This document shows positions 9,671 through 18,299 of a stretch of 64,000 nucleotides of DNA, piece after piece (position 1 is the first letter of the stretch; each line of letters opens with the position of its first letter). The translations under genes and the position numbers were made by a program. The DNA comes from Mucilaginibacter rubeus (GTDB taxonomy: Bacteria; Bacteroidota; Bacteroidia; Sphingobacteriales; Sphingobacteriaceae). The notes beneath the pieces are model-generated. The model made no database searches. It was not told the DNA's origin and saw nothing but the letters and a program-made list of their open reading frames with translations. The stretch is from assembly GCF_014643835.1 (NCBI RefSeq), contig NZ_BMKD01000005.1, positions 62,001 through 126,000 on the forward strand. The letters run 5' to 3'.

Positions 9671-9723
9671 TCAGTGAAAATCATCAAGTAATTGGTGAAA
9701 TCACGAACTAATCAGTGAAATCA
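9671..9723. repeat. Three degenerate copies of a TCAGTGAAATCA-like unit upstream of pdxA
   Basis: Units at about 9671-9683, 9692-9703 and 9711-9723 share the core GTGAAA(A)TCA with roughly 20-nt periodicity, ending 10 nt before the pdxA start. The preceding bases 9583-9626 are a run of AAGCTTAAAGCTAAAGG-type words. This could be an operator array for a regulator, or one of the low-complexity intergenic repeats that are frequent in this genome. Confidence 0.45.
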
Positions 9724-9733
9724 ATATATAAAA

Positions 9734-10789
9734 ATGAGCGATAAATTAAAAATTGGGATCAGCATTGGCGATGTAAACGGCATCGGTTTAGAGATAATTA
9801 TTAAAACTTTGGCCGATAGTAAGATTTATGATTATTGTACGCCTATTGTTTACGGGCATACCAAAGTGGCTTCGTTCCACCGCCGCGCGACCCAGGTTAA
9901 TGAGCTTAATTTTTTGGTGATCAATGATCCTTCACAAACTCATTTTCGCAAACCTAACATGATCAACTGTTGGGAGGAAGATGTAAAGATTGATATAGGG
10001 CAGGTTACGGAAGCAGGAGGCAAGTACGCTTTTAAATCATTGGAGCGCGCTGTTTATGACCTGAAAGAAGGTTATATAGATGCATTGGTTACCGCCCCCA
10101 TCAATAAAGACAATATCCAAAGTGAGCAGTTTCACTTCCCCGGCCATACCGAATATTTGCAGCAATACGATGGTGCTGCCGAATCGCTGATGTTTTTAGT
10201 GAGCGATACTTTACGCGTTGGCGTGGTTACAGGTCATATCCCGGTATCAAAAATTGCCGAAAGCATTACCGCCGAAAAAATATTGGCCAAACTGAAGCTA
10301 ATGAACCATAGTTTGCAAAATGATTTCTGGGTGCGCAAGCCAAAAATAGCCGTATTGGGGCTTAACCCCCACGCCGGCGATAACGGCCTCATCGGCAGCG
10401 AAGAAAAAGATATCATTATACCTGCTATTGAAGAAGCCCGCTCAAATAATATACTGGCATTTGGCCCATACTCGGCCGATGGTTTTTTTGCCAATGGCAC
10501 TTACCTGCAGTTCGATGCTGTACTGGCTATGTATCACGACCAGGGCCTGATCCCTTTTAAACAGATCGCCTTTGAAACAGGTGTTAATTTTACAGCCGGG
10601 CTAAACTTTGTGCGCACCTCGCCCGATCACGGAACTGCGTATGATATAGCAGGAAAAAACCAGGCTTCTGAGGTCTCCTTCCGCGAAGCGCTGTTTACAG
10701 CTATCCACATTGTCAAAAACCGCAGGGAAGGACTCGAACTTAATGAAAATCCACTTTTATTCAGCAAGCTAAGCCGCGACAGAGATTAA
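9734..10789 (+). CDS. pdxA: 4-hydroxythreonine-4-phosphate dehydrogenase
   Basis: A 351-residue protein with PdxA motifs: GDVNGIGLEI near the start, FPGHTEYL, LNPHAGDNGLIG, and MYHDQGLIPFK, which supply the His metal ligands and the phosphate site. PdxA oxidises 4-phosphohydroxy-L-threonine with NAD in the DXP-dependent pyridoxal phosphate pathway. The length is about 20 residues above the E. coli enzyme, mainly in loops and the C-terminus. It is divergent from rsmA, 230 nt away. No other vitamin B6 gene is in the window. Confidence 0.97.
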   Translation: MSDKLKIGISIGDVNGIGLEIIIKTLADSKIYDYCTPIVYGHTKVASFHRRATQVNELNFLVINDPSQTHFRKPNMINCWEEDVKIDIGQVTEAGGKYAFKSLERAVYDLKEGYIDALVTAPINKDNIQSEQFHFPGHTEYLQQYDGAAESLMFLVSDTLRVGVVTGHIPVSKIAESITAEKILAKLKLMNHSLQNDFWVRKPKIAVLGLNPHAGDNGLIGSEEKDIIIPAIEEARSNNILAFGPYSADGFFANGTYLQFDAVLAMYHDQGLIPFKQIAFETGVNFTAGLNFVRTSPDHGTAYDIAGKNQASEVSFREALFTAIHIVKNRREGLELNENPLLFSKLSRDRD

Positions 10790-10871
10790 AAAAGCCTTGT
10801 AATAGTAATGTTTCAATTTAATTACCGTTAAATTAAAACATTTACGCTGCTTGTTGCATTTACATGACTGA

Positions 10872-12059
10872 ATGAATAATTTTCTTAGCCGCATACGTTC
10901 AATAGATGCATTCCGCGCTGTAACAATGTTCCTCATGATATTTGTGAATGACCTGGATGGCATTCCGAATACCCCAACATGGCTTAAACACGCGGGCTCA
11001 AATGTTGATGCGCTGGGTTTGGCAGATACTATTTTCCCCGCGTTTTTATTTATAGTCGGGCTTTCAATTCCCTTTGCTTTTCAAAACAGGTTAAAGCAGG
11101 GCGACAATTTCAAGCTACTATCACGGATAGTGAGCCGCTCGTTCGCGCTCATTTTTATAGGTTTCTTTCATGCCAACATGGAAACCTACAATGAAGCTAC
11201 CACCCTGTTACCCAAACCCGTTTGGGAAAGCCTGGTTACATTCAGCTTCTTCTTTATTTTTTTAGATTACGGTAAGGATACGTCAGCCACTAAACGCTAT
11301 ATGCTGCAGGGCTTCGGCATATTGTTACTTGCAGGCATGGCAGCCCTCTATCGTACCAGCGACCCCGGACATACCTGGCTTCACTTTACCTGGTGGGGTA
11401 TTTTAGGCCTGATAGGCTGGTCATACATGCTTTGTGCGCTTATCTATTATTATTCCGACGGGCATTTATGGGTACAACTGGCGGCCTGGATGTTCTTCAT
11501 ATTTTTTAACCTGGATGTGCATTTCGGCTTTCTTGATTTTATCGACAAGCTGCAGGGCTATATCTGGATTGCGGGTAATGGCGCCATGCAATCGTTCACC
11601 ATGGCAGGGGTATTTATTTCGGTATTGTACATGCGCCTCAAGGCCAATAACGAAATGAAGATGCTTTGGGTGGCCATGATCCTGATTGCAATAATTTTGT
11701 TTAACCTGGGCTTTATCGTGCGCTATTTTAGTGGCGGCATCTCTAAAGAACGCGATACCCCTTCATGGGTGCTCATTTGTACCGGCATTAGTTTGGTGGT
11801 ATATGCTTTCTTTATTTTCCTGGTTGATGTTAAAAATAAATACAACTGGTTTAAGGTGATAGAGCCCGCCGGCACCAACACTTTTACCTGTTACATAGTG
11901 CCCTTCCTGTTTTATCCCATGTATGAAATGAGCAGGATAGGCTACCCCGAATACCTGAGCCAGGGCACCGGGGGCTTAATCAAGTGTATTATATTTGCTT
12001 TTGTAATGGTATGGCTTACAGGGCTGTTGGATAAGATCAATATCCGGATCAAGATATAA
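10872..12059 (+). CDS. DUF5009 / heparan-alpha-glucosaminide acetyltransferase-like membrane protein
   Basis: A 395-residue multi-pass membrane protein with about 10-11 predicted membrane segments. The N-terminal signature RIRSIDAFRAVTMFLMIFVND and the LADTIFPAFLFIVGLSIPFA segment match the DUF5009/DUF1624 family, related to the lysosomal heparan-alpha-glucosaminide N-acetyltransferase, which moves acetyl groups across a membrane. In Bacteroidota such proteins are presumed to acetylate periplasmic sugars. It is convergent with a small minus-strand gene only 6 nt downstream, and no partner gene reveals its substrate. Confidence 0.85.
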   Translation: MNNFLSRIRSIDAFRAVTMFLMIFVNDLDGIPNTPTWLKHAGSNVDALGLADTIFPAFLFIVGLSIPFAFQNRLKQGDNFKLLSRIVSRSFALIFIGFFHANMETYNEATTLLPKPVWESLVTFSFFFIFLDYGKDTSATKRYMLQGFGILLLAGMAALYRTSDPGHTWLHFTWWGILGLIGWSYMLCALIYYYSDGHLWVQLAAWMFFIFFNLDVHFGFLDFIDKLQGYIWIAGNGAMQSFTMAGVFISVLYMRLKANNEMKMLWVAMILIAIILFNLGFIVRYFSGGISKERDTPSWVLICTGISLVVYAFFIFLVDVKNKYNWFKVIEPAGTNTFTCYIVPFLFYPMYEMSRIGYPEYLSQGTGGLIKCIIFAFVMVWLTGLLDKINIRIKI

Positions 12060-12065
12060 ACAAAG

Positions 12066-12410
12066 CTACTTTGTTTGATATGTTCTGATAACATCACCAG
12101 TTTGCGGATCTATGATAACAGCGGTATCGCACCAGTTAAATAATACAAATTCGTTTTGCTTATTGACAAGTGCTCCTATAAAGGGGCAGAAATCGCCGTT
12201 GTGATAGAGCGGTACATCTTTTATCTGCCATAAAAAATCGCCGGTTCTGCTAAAGGCAAAAACATTACGACGATCACGAACATTGTTGGGTATTTTCAAT
12301 GTAACAACTAAAATACCGTCAACTTCAAAAATTTCCTCGATTGGATATTCAAAATCAATGCTGTTATCATCGGAAAACGTTATTTGATTGCCATTTTTAG
12401 AATAAGCCAT
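12066..12410 (-). CDS. Small hypothetical protein, 114 residues
   Basis: A soluble acidic protein without signal peptide. It is built of short beta-strands with a repeated pattern of hydrophobic residues followed by Gly/Asp turns (FAFSRTGDFLWQI, FVLFNWCDTAVIIDPQTGD), like two or three blades of a WD/PQQ-type propeller or a small single-domain protein. Similar stand-alone proteins are sometimes immunity or repeat-fragment genes, but no toxin gene is adjacent. It lies tail to tail with the DUF5009 gene and head to head with the pdhB-like gene. Function unknown. Confidence 0.65.
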   Translation of the reverse strand: MAYSKNGNQITFSDDNSIDFEYPIEEIFEVDGILVVTLKIPNNVRDRRNVFAFSRTGDFLWQIKDVPLYHNGDFCPFIGALVNKQNEFVLFNWCDTAVIIDPQTGDVIRTYQTK

Positions 12411-12503
12411 TGTTAATTTTTGAATTAAATGGACACTATCAGTTTTTTTTCGATTTAAAATGTAAAATATATGTATTAAAAATCAAACCAATACCACGGT
12501 TAA

Positions 12504-12533
12504 TTGCATTTAACACATTAGTGTTTATATTTG
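12504..12533 (+). promoter_or_regulatory. Bacteroidota-type promoter of the E1 beta gene
   Basis: ATTG (TTG at 12504-12506), then 19 nt, then TATATTTG at 12526-12533, a full match to TAnnTTTG. The predicted start of transcription is near 12537, giving a leader of about 26 nt before the ATG at 12563. Confidence 0.7.
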
Positions 12534-12562
12534 CGTTCGCAAAAAAACATCATTTTACGATA

Positions 12563-13546
12563 ATGAGAGAAATACAATTCAGAGAAGCGCTAAGAGAGGC
12601 CATGGTCGAAGAAATGCGCAGCGACGAGAATATATACCTGATGGGTGAAGAGGTTGCCGAATATAACGGCGCGTACAAGGTAAGCCAGGGAATGCTGGAC
12701 GAATTTGGCGCAAAGCGTGTTATAGATACGCCCATCTCTGAATTGGGTTTTGCCGGTATCGGCATTGGCTCGGCAATGAACGGCTTACGCCCTATCATCG
12801 AGTTCATGACTTTCAACTTTTCACTGGTAGCTATTGACCAGATCATCAATGGCGCTGCCAAAATGATGTCAATGAGCGGCGGCCAGTTTTCGGTGCCGAT
12901 TGTTTTCCGCGGCCCTACCGGTAATGCAGGTATGCTTAGCTCACAGCACAGCCAGTGCTTTGAAAACTGGTATGCCAACTGCCCTGGCTTAAAAGTGGTT
13001 GTACCATCAAACCCATACGATGCTAAAGGTTTATTAAAATCAGCCATCCTTGATCCCGATCCGGTTATTTTTATGGAGTCGGAATTAATGTATGGCGATA
13101 AAGGTGAAGTGCCTGAAGAAACTTACTATATCCCATTGGGTAAAGCAAAAGTTGTTAAAGAAGGTACTGACGTTACTTTAGTTGGCTTTGGCAAGATCAT
13201 GAAAGTGGTTATCGCTGCTGCTGCCGAACTTGAAAAAGAAGGTATCCACGCTGAAGTGATCGACCTGCGTACTGTACGCCCTATCGATTATGCTACAGTT
13301 ATCGAATCGGTAAAGAAAACAAACCGCCTGGTAATTATTGAAGAAAGCTGGCCGTTAGGTTCAATTGCTACCGAGGTTGCTTTCAAAGTTCAAAAAGACG
13401 CGTTTGATTACCTTGATGCTCCTATCCTGCGTATCATGGGTGGCGATGTTCCGCTTCCTTATGCTCCAACTTTGATCCAGGAGTACCTGCCAAATCCTGA
13501 AAGGGTGATCAAAGCGGTTAAAGAAGTAATGTACGTTACCAAGTAA
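12563..13546 (+). CDS. pdhB: Pyruvate/2-oxoacid dehydrogenase E1 beta subunit
   Basis: The 327-residue product begins at the ATG at 12563 (MREIQFREALREAMVEEMR); the open frame upstream contains the promoter and was left out. Hallmarks are MGEEVAEYNGAYKVSQG, ISELGFAGIGIGSAMNGLRP, the SSQHSQ segment with the active-site histidine, and the transketolase C-terminal domain. It pairs with a separate E1 alpha (PdhA) to decarboxylate pyruvate and transfer the acetyl group to E2. PdhA and E2 are not in the window. Its length matches PdhB, unlike the fused E1 at 5731-7710, so the two E1 systems probably serve different oxoacids. Confidence 0.93.
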   Translation: MREIQFREALREAMVEEMRSDENIYLMGEEVAEYNGAYKVSQGMLDEFGAKRVIDTPISELGFAGIGIGSAMNGLRPIIEFMTFNFSLVAIDQIINGAAKMMSMSGGQFSVPIVFRGPTGNAGMLSSQHSQCFENWYANCPGLKVVVPSNPYDAKGLLKSAILDPDPVIFMESELMYGDKGEVPEETYYIPLGKAKVVKEGTDVTLVGFGKIMKVVIAAAAELEKEGIHAEVIDLRTVRPIDYATVIESVKKTNRLVIIEESWPLGSIATEVAFKVQKDAFDYLDAPILRIMGGDVPLPYAPTLIQEYLPNPERVIKAVKEVMYVTK

Positions 13547-13575
13547 TCGTTTTCTTAAACAAAATATTCAATTAG

Positions 13576-13607
13576 GCCCGGTATTTCATACCGGGCTCTT
13601 TGTTTTT
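13576..13607 (+). terminator. Rho-independent terminator after the E1 beta gene
   Basis: Perfect 9-bp stem GCCCGGTAT / ATACCGGGC (13576-13584 and 13588-13596) with a 3-nt loop, followed by a T-rich run. Confidence 0.85.
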
Positions 13608-13714
13608 AGAAACTTTATTTTAGCTGCCCGCTTTGCCACATTTCAATCATCTTAACAGCTATTATTGGGGGATTTGCAAAAAATGCCTACTTTTAAAAAT
13701 TAACATTTTTGAAC

Positions 13715-14215
13715 ATGCGATACACCTACTTTAAAGCATTTAAACCCTTATTTTTTATCGTATCGGCGCTGGTATTCACCGGCAATGTCGCCTCGGCACA
13801 AACCCAGGCGGCCGCTGCTACCGCAGCTCCGGCTGCGGCTCCGGTAACCGGGGTACAAACCTTTATTGATAAGTTTTTTAAAGAATACGACAAGCAAGGC
13901 ACGGCCCGTGCAGTGATTGATATTTTTAAAAGCAACAAGCAGATGGATTCAACCCGACTTACCGGGATTATTGTTAAAATAGATTCCATGCGCAGTGTAA
14001 TAGGCAAATATCTCGGCAAGGACCTGATCATGCAACGCAAGGCTTCAAATAGCCTGGTTCTGTACAGCTATCTGCTTAAACACGAAGGCCAACCGGCCCG
14101 CATGACGTTTATGTTTTACAAACCCAAAAATGAATGGGAGATCTACCGCCTCTACTTTGATGTAGACGTTGATGGTGAACTTGCCGAATCATCAAGAGTA
14201 ACGGGGAAACCATAA
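13715..14215 (+). CDS. Secreted hypothetical protein, 166 residues
   Basis: I chose the ATG at 13715; a TTG two codons upstream is the only nearby alternative. The signal peptide is residues 1 to about 27 (cleavage after ASA, before QTQAA). Next comes an Ala/Pro-rich linker (QAAAATAAPAAAPV) and a folded domain (about 45-166) of helix plus beta-strands ending in YFDVDVDGELAE. The shape resembles small NTF2-like or lipocalin-like periplasmic proteins, but I recognise no named family. It stands alone, convergent with the DtxR-type gene. Confidence 0.7.
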   Translation: MRYTYFKAFKPLFFIVSALVFTGNVASAQTQAAAATAAPAAAPVTGVQTFIDKFFKEYDKQGTARAVIDIFKSNKQMDSTRLTGIIVKIDSMRSVIGKYLGKDLIMQRKASNSLVLYSYLLKHEGQPARMTFMFYKPKNEWEIYRLYFDVDVDGELAESSRVTGKP

Positions 14216-14230
14216 AAGAGGTAAAAGGAC

Positions 14231-14292
14231 AAAGGCGAAAGGTAAAAGGCTTTTTTTGTAAAGATTAACTGAACCTTTATCCTTTCGCCTTT
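14231..14292. terminator. Bidirectional stem-loop between convergent genes
   Basis: 19-nt arms at 14231-14249 and 14274-14292 are complementary at 17 of 19 positions, built of AAAGGCGAAAGG-type words. A run of T after the left arm and of A before the right arm fit termination in both directions. Confidence 0.6.
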
Positions 14293-14300
14293 AACCTAAA

Positions 14301-14957
14301 TTAGTCCACCAATATATTCTCGCCAAACTTTTGCGAAACCGTGGTATCCCCGCGGTTTTCAATTTTTATCACCAGCGAATTGTCGTACGGAATTTTTTCA
14401 ATCAACTGAATTTTTGTGCCTATCCCTATGTTCAGCCGTTGAAGGTATTGCAAAAATGAACTGCTGGTGTCGCGCACGGCGGCAACATGACTTTGGGCAC
14501 CAGGTTTAAGCTCAGAAAGGCTTACGGAATAGGATTTAGGCACTTTACCGTTCGCCTTTGGTATAGGGTCGCCATGCGGGTCATATTCAGGAAATCCCAG
14601 GAATTTATCCAGCCTGTCGGCAAGGGTGGCGTCGTTAATGTGTTCCAGTTCTTCGGCAATATCGTGGATCTCATCCCAGTGATAGCCTAATTTCTCCAGT
14701 AAAAAAACTTCCCAGAGTCGATGGCGGCGTACAATTAATGTAGCATCCTTTAAGCCCTGCTGGGTTAACCTTACACCATTCTTTTTATCATATTCTATCA
14801 ATTGTTTTTCGGTAAGCTTACGGATCATATCTACCACCGAGGCCGGGTTATTGCTGAGCGATTCGGCAATGGCGGTGGGCGTTATTTTAAAATCCTTCCC
14901 TTGTAATGCAAGGCGATAAATAGCTTTTAAATAGTTTTCTTCCGAAAGCGTATACAT
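14301..14957 (-). CDS. DtxR/MntR-family metal-dependent repressor
   Basis: A 218-residue protein. The N-terminal winged helix (MYTLSEENYLKAIYRL, then PTAIAESL with NNPASVVDMIRKL as recognition helix) is followed by the dimerisation/metal domain (RRHRLWEVFLLEKLGYHWDEIHDIAEELEHI), whose His/Glu residues are the usual Mn/Fe ligands. A FeoA/SH3-like domain follows (about 145-218). Such regulators repress metal-uptake genes when Fe(II) or Mn(II) is bound. No transporter is adjacent. Two TAnnTTTG boxes (14980-14987 and 14990-14997, minus strand) lie upstream, without a clear -33 element. Confidence 0.92.
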   Translation of the reverse strand: MYTLSEENYLKAIYRLALQGKDFKITPTAIAESLSNNPASVVDMIRKLTEKQLIEYDKKNGVRLTQQGLKDATLIVRRHRLWEVFLLEKLGYHWDEIHDIAEELEHINDATLADRLDKFLGFPEYDPHGDPIPKANGKVPKSYSVSLSELKPGAQSHVAAVRDTSSSFLQYLQRLNIGIGTKIQLIEKIPYDNSLVIKIENRGDTTVSQKFGENILVD

Positions 14958-15094
14958 CAGTAATCAATTTGATAAAACACAAACATAAGCAAAAGTAAAG
15001 CGCTTATTACATCCTGAACGTTAGGTAGTGCCTCAGCTTAAAAGAAAATACTCCGGATAAAACTTTTGAAGATTGGTTTTAATTATAATTGTAT

Positions 15095-15532
15095 ATGGAT
15101 ATTCAACTTTGTATTATTCTGCAAAATCCTCCGGCGGGGGTAGATTTCGGAATTCAAAAGGGCAGCGGAAACAGATATGAAACCATTCAGACACAACGAT
15201 CCGATGGGCTGGATATCCAATTTAATCTGACGATCCAATTAAAAAGCGATCCGCAGAAGATCAATGATCCTCGATTTTCGGGGCCGTTTGTACAGGGACA
15301 GCCCGCAAGTCAATTCCTTTATATTGACGTTGGTGAATATGCAGGCCAGGTGGGAGGCTGGAGCCGCAGAGTTAAAGTTCCGCTTTCCGGAGTAACCTGG
15401 GACATGATAACCCAGCTTGGCCACCATTCGACTGCATTCCTTATAACGAGCTTTCCGGGAACAGCAAAAGACGGCAGTCCCATTTGTGCTACGGTAAAAC
15501 CATTTGAAGGCTGGAAGGTAAATATGCCTTAA
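15095..15532 (+). CDS. DUF5990 family protein
   Basis: A 145-residue cytoplasmic protein starting at the ATG at 15095; a TTG two codons earlier is possible but less likely. The pattern ILQNPPAGVDFGIQKGSG, FSGPFVQGQPASQFLYIDVG and a late ITSFPGTAKDGSPICATVKP matches DUF5990, a small single-domain family of unknown function found across bacteria. No signal peptide or catalytic motif is evident. It is isolated between two convergent or divergent minus-strand genes. Confidence 0.8.
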   Translation: MDIQLCIILQNPPAGVDFGIQKGSGNRYETIQTQRSDGLDIQFNLTIQLKSDPQKINDPRFSGPFVQGQPASQFLYIDVGEYAGQVGGWSRRVKVPLSGVTWDMITQLGHHSTAFLITSFPGTAKDGSPICATVKPFEGWKVNMP

Positions 15533-15572
15533 ACTGAGCCTCAATGACCTTATAGATATGCCTTAGAAACAA

Positions 15573-15600
15573 AATAGGCCTCCTTGTCAGGAAGCCTATT
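15573..15600 (-). terminator. Terminator downstream of the 15620-16162 gene
   Basis: Arms AATAGGCcTCC and GGAAGCCTATT (15573-15583 and 15590-15600, one mismatch) with a short loop. On the minus strand the hairpin is followed by a TTTT run. It also lies between convergent genes and may work in both directions. Confidence 0.7.
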
Positions 15601-15619
15601 TGCTATATAATAATGTTTA

Positions 15620-16162
15620 TTAGTGATGCCCGTGACCACCACCGTGACCATGTCCGCCGTCACCACCGTGCCCGCCACCATGACCATGATCACCGCCGCC
15701 GTGCCATCCGCCTCTGTTTGGGTTACCGCCATGCCATCCGCGATCGCCGCCGCGCCAGTGATTGGCATATCTTACATCACGGCTGTTACGGATGATCACC
15801 TGATCATGACGGCCGCGATAGCCGGAATAATGATCCCTGTAGTATGCGTTGCGTATCCATGGGTTACGCTCATTTACCACAACTTTATATCCATTGTAAA
15901 CATTATAGTTACGATACCTTACAGGTAAATACCTGCGGTGTACCCATACGTTGTTTTCATAGTAAATATAATTATGGGTTGGCACATCGTAGTAAGCATC
16001 AATATCAGGCATGTAATAATAGTCAACATGATCATAGCCTACAGGCCCCCAATCGGGCTGGCTGCCTATGTTGATCCCTAAACCAATACTAACCTGTGCA
16101 GAAGCTATTTTTGCAGTAAAGCAGCTTAACAAAATAACTGCCGATAAAATCATCTTTTTCAT
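15620..16162 (-). CDS. Secreted Tyr-rich protein with Gly/His-rich tail (paralogue A)
   Basis: A 180-residue protein with a signal peptide (cleavage after ASA near residue 22). The mature part has a Tyr/Val-rich domain (WGPVGYDHVDYYYMPDIDAYYDV, then YIYYENNVWVHRRYLP). The last ~45 residues are almost only Gly, His and Trp (HGGGDHGHGGGHGG), a tail likely to bind metal ions such as Ni, Cu or Zn. It is paralogous to the protein at 17664-18170, which shares the signal peptide, the core and the NxRDxRYxNHW-like motif but has a Lys/Asn/His-rich end. The family is a Bacteroidota secreted protein of unknown role. Confidence 0.75.
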   Translation of the reverse strand: MKKMILSAVILLSCFTAKIASAQVSIGLGINIGSQPDWGPVGYDHVDYYYMPDIDAYYDVPTHNYIYYENNVWVHRRYLPVRYRNYNVYNGYKVVVNERNPWIRNAYYRDHYSGYRGRHDQVIIRNSRDVRYANHWRGGDRGWHGGNPNRGGWHGGGDHGHGGGHGGDGGHGHGGGHGHH

Positions 16163-16486
16163 AACGCGTGTAATAAGTTATATTTATATGACTACGGTTA
16201 AAGCCCATGGTTTAACCTGTCTCAATATCTGTTGCTCCATTTATTCAAAACAAATGCCATTGTAATGGCAACCTTAGTGTAATGAAGCAAGCTCAATTAA
16301 TTGTAACACAGCAAATGTTAGTTATTTTCCGTCTTAATTAAATGAGCAATATTCCAAATTAAAAAAATTGTATTTTGTTATCATTCGGTTAATAATTGTA
16401 TGGAAAATAAAAGCTTTCCGGCCCTCCCGGCGCCCTGCTTCAGCCCTTGCAATGCTGTCTGCAAAAACATACGAAAATAGCCGCAC
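16163..16486. other. Gene-free stretch with no recognised element
   Basis: About 320 nt of A+T-rich sequence upstream of the Gly/His-rich protein gene. It should hold that gene's promoter, but I found no TAnnTTTG box with a matching -33 element. There is a short palindromic word pair around CATTGTAATGG (16258-16268) and nothing else. Confidence 0.5.
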
Positions 16487-16511
16487 AAAAAAGCCACCCC
16501 AACCGGGTGGC
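16487..16511 (-). terminator. Rho-independent terminator of the OmpA-type gene
   Basis: Perfect 7-bp stem (GCCACCC at 16493-16499 with GGGTGGC at 16505-16511) and, on the minus strand, a following run of six T. It lies 25 nt after the stop codon. Confidence 0.9.
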
Positions 16512-16535
16512 TTGAAATTGATAGCTAAACTACAA

Positions 16536-17411
16536 TTATTGTTTAGGCGGCGCGGGCTGATCGGCTGGTGCTTTGCCTATCAGGTCCATAAACTGATCCA
16601 ATTTTGGTGTTATGATAATTTGAGTACGCCTGTTTTGTGCTTTACCACTCGGGGTTGAATTATCCGCGATAGGATTATACTCACCACGGCCGCCGGCAGT
16701 TAAACGTTTAGGATCAACCTGGTAAGTGGTTTGCAGGGCCTGCACTACTGATGAGGCACGTAAAGCACTTAAATCCCAGTTGTTGCGGATATTTTTCTGC
16801 GAAATAGGAACATTATCCGTATTACCTTCAATCAGCACATCATAATTGCTATAGTCCATAATAATCTTGGCTATCTTGCTTAAAGTAGCACCTGCCTTAT
16901 CAGATATTTCATAACTACCTGATTTATATAACATATTATCAGATAATGAAATGTAAACCACTCCCTTCAATACCTTTACATCAACATCCTGGGTTTCCTG
17001 CGGAGTTAATGAGCGGGTAAGGTTGTTGGTCAACACCATGTTAAGCGAATCGCTTTTGTTTTTAGCGTTAACCAACTGCTGTATATAGCGGTTTGAAGCA
17101 TTGATCTCATCAACCAGCTTTGATATATTCACATTGCCCTGGCTGCTTGAGTTTAAACATTTGTTCAAGGCATCCTGCAAAGCGGTTACATTTGTTTTTT
17201 GCTGCTCAATTTGCTCTTCAAGGCTTTTGTTACGGCCACGTGCCACGGCAAGGGCCTGTTCGCTGGTTTGGTATTTAATGCTCAGGTCTTTGGTGCTGTT
17301 CTGCAATTGTGTGTAATTAGCATCCAGCTCTTTGTATTTTTTGCTGCTTACACAGCTTTGGCCTAATACTGCTGTTACAAGCAGGGCCAAAATGGATATT
17401 CGATATTTCAT
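16536..17411 (-). CDS. OmpA-family peptidoglycan-associated protein with coiled coil
   Basis: The 291-residue product starts MKYRISILALL at 17411; the 42 upstream codons of open frame look like spurious extension. The signal sequence ends in VLGQSC, a relaxed lipobox, so it is probably a lipoprotein. Residues 25-150 are Gln/Asn/Lys-rich coiled coil (YTQLQNSTKDLSIKYQTSEQ). The C-terminal OmpA domain (about 165-275) holds the NWDLSALRASSVVQAL and GRGEYNPIADNSTPSGKAQN motifs that bind peptidoglycan. This resembles the OmpA/MotB proteins that tether the outer membrane to the wall. It lies between two paralogous secreted-protein genes on the same strand. Confidence 0.9.
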   Translation of the reverse strand: MKYRISILALLVTAVLGQSCVSSKKYKELDANYTQLQNSTKDLSIKYQTSEQALAVARGRNKSLEEQIEQQKTNVTALQDALNKCLNSSSQGNVNISKLVDEINASNRYIQQLVNAKNKSDSLNMVLTNNLTRSLTPQETQDVDVKVLKGVVYISLSDNMLYKSGSYEISDKAGATLSKIAKIIMDYSNYDVLIEGNTDNVPISQKNIRNNWDLSALRASSVVQALQTTYQVDPKRLTAGGRGEYNPIADNSTPSGKAQNRRTQIIITPKLDQFMDLIGKAPADQPAPPKQ

Positions 17412-17594
17412 AGTGTAATTTGATTTAAATCGTTTAACAATAAATCGGTTAGCTAAGTAACGAATATAATGTCCGTTTATAGCTAACCTATACAGGTAAA
17501 CTATTAAAGTTAACCGGAATGTGACATAAAGGGGCAACTTTTGTGCCGAAGGCCAACTATGCCCCTTAAGGGAAGATATAAGGGGAATTGCAAG

Positions 17595-17626
17595 AAAAAA
17601 GGGCTGTCCTTTTTGGGGGACAGTCC
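17595..17626 (-). terminator. Rho-independent terminator of the 17664-18170 gene
   Basis: Near-perfect 9-bp stem GGGCTGTCC / GGACAGTCC (17601-17609 and 17618-17626), followed on the minus strand by a run of six T (17595-17600). Confidence 0.88.
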
Positions 17627-17663
17627 TTCATAAAAACAATCAAAATTATAACAATACAAAAAC

Positions 17664-18170
17664 TTAATCGCGGTGGCCATTGCCGTGATTGTCGTGACCA
17701 TCATGTCCGCGTTTATTACCGTTTGATTTTTGTTTTACGTCAACCCTGCGTATGGTTTTACGTTCAACCCAATGGTTACGGTATTTTTCATCGTGGCTAT
17801 CACGAATTACAACCTGATCATGACGGCCTTTGTACGAGGCATATTTACGTTTGTAAACATCGTTCCTAACCCAAGGGGTGCGCTCGTTAACTACTACCTT
17901 GTAGCTGCGATATACATCAAAGTTGCCAAAGCGCGGCGGCAACATAGCGCCATGCACCCAAACATTATTATCAAAATAAACATACTGGTGGGCATTGATA
18001 TCGTAATAAGCGTCAATATCGGGCAGGTAATAATAATCTACATGGTCATAACCTACAGGCCCCCATGCCGGCTGACTGCCTATGTTGATATTTAAGCTTA
18101 TTTGCGCGCCGGCTATTTTTACGGTTAAGCTGCTTAATAATATGGCAGCTGTTAAAATTATCTTTTTCAT
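17664..18170 (-). CDS. Secreted Tyr-rich protein (paralogue B)
   Basis: A 168-residue protein with signal peptide MKKIILTAAILLSSLTVKIAG. The core (NINIGSQPAWGPVGYDHVDYYYLPDIDAYYD, in two parts, then YVYFDNNVWVHGAMLPPRFGNF) is clearly homologous to the protein at 15620-16162. The C-terminus is basic and His/Asn/Gly-rich (KSNGNKRGHDGHDNHGNGH) but lacks the long Gly/His run. The two genes flank an OmpA-type gene in the same direction, each with its own terminator, so they are separate units made by duplication and not an operon. Function unknown; a cell-surface or metal-binding role is only a guess. Confidence 0.75.
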   Translation of the reverse strand: MKKIILTAAILLSSLTVKIAGAQISLNINIGSQPAWGPVGYDHVDYYYLPDIDAYYDINAHQYVYFDNNVWVHGAMLPPRFGNFDVYRSYKVVVNERTPWVRNDVYKRKYASYKGRHDQVVIRDSHDEKYRNHWVERKTIRRVDVKQKSNGNKRGHDGHDNHGNGHRD

Positions 18171-18299
18171 TTGGTGTTATTGTTTGTTTGTAAGTATATG
18201 ACAATAACAGGCCATAAAAGTTTAACTCCCTTACCTATTGCAAGGGGTAACTAATTGGATGCAATGTGTATTTTGAATTGAAACAAACTGGTGTTCAGC

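Noticed and set aside
12410-12562. Extension of the E1 beta gene to an upstream ATG-like codon
   Set aside because: The upstream part holds a full promoter and overlaps the start of the opposite gene; family proteins begin at MREIQFREAL.
15613-16074. Plus-strand frames over the Gly/His-rich gene
   Set aside because: The His/Arg- or Thr/Ala-rich products are translations of the repetitive codons of the real minus-strand gene in other frames.
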